Part shown: positions 61,712 to 64,000 of the stretch, in pieces
Numbering within the stretch: position 1 is the first letter of the stretch
Layout: each line of letters starts with the position of its first letter
DNA from: Coffea arabica
Taxonomy: Eukaryota; Streptophyta; Magnoliopsida; Gentianales; Rubiaceae
Direction of reading: 5' to 3'
Length of the DNA: 64,000 nucleotides
Assembly: GCF_036785885.1 (NCBI RefSeq)
Contig: NC_092317.1
Location: 7,256,501-7,320,500, forward strand
Notes under the pieces: model-generated
What the model saw: only the letters and a program-made list of their open reading frames with translations
The model's database searches: none
What the model was told of the DNA's origin: nothing
Translations under genes and position numbers: made by a program

Positions 61712-63441
61712 ATGCAGAATTTCACAATGTTAAGAATATTTCTCTTGAGTTTTAGCTACCTAGCTATGTTCCTAAATGTTATGGCTTCTGCCTATTTTAG
61801 TGAACTCTTCGAGCCCATATGGGCACCTGACCACATTACCACTCAAGAAGACCATGTCATATTAAACCTTGACAGCGCAACAGGTAGATCATTCTTCACT
61901 ACTGTCTTCCATTTTTGTGTTTTAGTTTTTTTTTCCATGCTATTTTTTGACATGAAAGAGGGTTTGGTCTCACAGGTTGTGGTTTTATGTCCAAGAACAA
62001 ATATCTAATTGGGAAAATCAGTGCACAAATCAAACTAGTTCAAGGTGATTCAGCTGGAACAGTCACAGCCTATTATGTAAGTATATTAATTTGGCATTAT
62101 TTCGTTAACCTAAAAAGCTTCTATATTTAGTATTGCCTGTGTTAGAAAAATTTTCATTTTAATCATGGCTTCAATCTTAAATGGTAATTTTCAGCTATAG
62201 ATTGTGTAATTAGTCAATGTGCTCTTTATTTAACTGAGAAATGGCTAAAGTTATCAATCACTGAGTATTCAGTTGATTTCAAATGCATGCAGTTGACAGC
62301 AGACGGGCCTAATCACGACGAGTTAGATTTTGAATTTCTGGGCAATGTTTCAGGAGAACCTTATCTTGTACAAACAAATGTATTCGTGAATGGGACTGGA
62401 GACAGAGAGCAAAGGCATAGTCTATGGTTTGATCCCACCACTGACTTCCACAACTATACCTTCTTCTGGAATCACCATTTTATAATGTAATAGTACCACT
62501 TTTTTGAGTATTTTTTTTCCCTAAATTTTGCACCATACTTTCTTGGATCGATACTTAATTAAGTGGAGAGAAATCTACCAGGCTGAAATACATACACAGA
62601 AACACATATGAGTTTATATACTGTTTGCTGATGGAACTAGGTTTATAGTTGGAAAGTGAGGGTTTAAAAGGAAGTAGCACATGGTTAGGACGCTACTTAA
62701 TTATTATCTTTACTACACAATTTTGTGCTGGTAAAATCTAATTCAAAAGATTACATCATTGATAAAAAAAATTTCCTTTTACATGACAGTTTTGCATTCT
62801 GCAATTTCTAAATTCCAGTACCCTTTATATAATATGTACACTGGATTAAGAGTCAAGCTAATGCATGGTCTCGGCTAAGATGTTTAACTTTGCAAAATGT
62901 GATAAAATATTCACATTCGCCAAACTTTGTCTGAGATACAAGTTTAATTTCTTCCTAACAAAACCATGATTTTATTAATTAATGGTAACCATGTAAAGCT
63001 AAAACTTTTTTTTTCTCAATTGCAATGGCAAATTTTACCAGATTTCAAGTTGATCAAGTCCCAATAAGAGTGTTTGAAAAGAAAGAAGAAATGGGTGCGC
63101 AATTTCCAAAAACTCAAGCAATGGGAATCCATGGATCATTGTGGAACGGAGATGATTGGGCTACACAAGGAGGAAGAGTGAAGACCAATTGGAGCCATTC
63201 TCCCTTTGTTGTAACATTTGGATCATTTGAGGTTGATGCATGTGCAGTATCATCTGGGATTGATGATGCAGTAGCTAAATGTGTCAAGCCTGGGAAATTT
63301 TGGTGGGATAAATCTTCCAATAAAAAGTTAGACAAGAATCAAAGACGTCAACTGAAAATGGTTCAAGACAAGTACTTGGTCTATGATTATTGTAAAGATA
63401 CAGCTCGATTTACTCAAATGCCAAGAGAATGCCAGAACTAG
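61712..63441 (+). CDS. xyloglucan endotransglucosylase/hydrolase (XTH)
   Basis: Four exons splice in frame to 288 residues: 61712-61883, 61976-62076, 62293-62486, 63042-63441. An N-terminal signal peptide ([18 protein letters not shown]) directs it to the cell wall. The GH16 catalytic motif reads [10 protein letters not shown] (residues about 99-108), keeping the nucleophile and acid/base glutamates and the assisting aspartate; the usual Ile is Leu. It is followed at once by the family N-glycosylation site (NVSG). Further XTH signatures are [21 protein letters not shown] and the C-terminal Cys-containing domain ending in [10 protein letters not shown] and PRECQN. XTHs cut and rejoin xyloglucan chains during wall growth. 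Length and exon layout are normal for the family. The start is the first ATG after the TATA box. Confidence 0.95.
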
Positions 63442-64000
63442 TTAAACAAGTTACATTCTAAGAAAATTCTGTAAAGGTAAATTAAAACAGCAATTGTAAT
63501 TGCCAAGTCTGCTAAGAATTGATCAGCAAGCGCCAAGGAAATGAGCTGGTGTCAAATGTTCTGCTTCCTTTCTTTTACAGGCAGGCCTTAGTGAAAGCTG
63601 CTGGACATCTATCTGATTATTTAAAAAAAAAAAAAAAAAAAAAAAGCAAAGAAGAGAACAAAAAAGCAAAGAAATAGGCTGAAAATTGACCTAGTTGCTC
63701 TTGAATTTATAAATGAATATCATTTTAGAAGTGCTATTAAGTTAAGCTGTCAAATGCATCGGTATGAGGCCATCCAAAGTTGCTCAATGAGGATAAAATA
63801 TGAGTAGCTTTTTAAGGCCCAAAAATGTGTATCTATTAATGTATTTACTCTCCTCTTTATTGAGAACTTTTGATGCACTTTTGATCTTATGATCTACAAT
63901 TCAATGAATACTTTTTCTCAATGAAGACTTTAACTTTATCCTTTTTATGTGTCTTGTAATATAAGAATTCATAATAAAGTGGAATTCTACCTCTTTTTAT
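63442..64000. other. 3' flank of XTH
   Basis: No gene is seen. A poly-A run lies at about 63623-63645. Candidate polyadenylation signals (aatgaat, aataaag) occur further on. Confidence 0.5.

Overview
The window is nuclear DNA of a core eudicot plant, possibly an asterid. Signs are intron-rich genes with GT-AG borders and AT-rich spacers. It also holds a cluster of G-type (bulb) lectin S-domain receptor kinases, a xyloglucan endotransglucosylase gene, and plant lineages of Ty3/gypsy, Ty1/copia, MULE, hAT, Helitron-like and SINE elements. I cannot name the species. Coding models were spliced by hand from reading frames and splice signals.

Layout. 1-3172: the 3' end of a Ty3/gypsy-type element sitting in an older LTR of the same group. 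3175-4640: remains of a receptor-kinase intron carrying an hAT MITE. 5980-7168: a Helitron-like element. 8245-10441: receptor kinase A, which lacks most of the usual ectodomain. 11701-15575: a solo LTR with a second solo LTR inside it. 15576-22000: AT-rich spacer with a long-inverted-repeat element (19195-20849) and an hAT element carrying a SINE (21372-22000). 22453-28187: a nearly intact MULE with a perfect 9-bp target duplication, a transposase gene, and a convergent second gene for a GRF zinc-finger/coiled-coil/transmembrane protein. 28807-29600: an inverted receptor-kinase pseudogene. 30305-35420, 45272-49176 and 54691-58013: receptor kinases B, C and D, all on the minus strand. 41059-44851: a young broken Ty1/copia element between B and C. 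52740-53184: an XTH relic. 61712-63441: an intact XTH gene.

How it fits together. B, C and D share one seven-exon structure and splice in frame to 779, 794 and 784 residues. A splices to 599 residues from five exons. B and D keep all kinase motifs. C has an open frame but has lost the first glycine of the nucleotide loop, the arginine of HRD and the aspartate of DFG, so it looks like a receptor pseudokinase. Ghost segments of introns and flanks (3.2-4.2, 39.7-40.0, 51.1-51.8 and 60.1-60.3 kb) show that the cluster grew and decayed by repeated segmental duplication involving both the kinase and the XTH gene. Many small transposons, several with perfect target duplications, have since entered introns and spacers.

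The best candidates for something new are the two-gene GRF-bearing MULE, the in-frame receptor pseudokinase C and the ectodomain-reduced receptor A.
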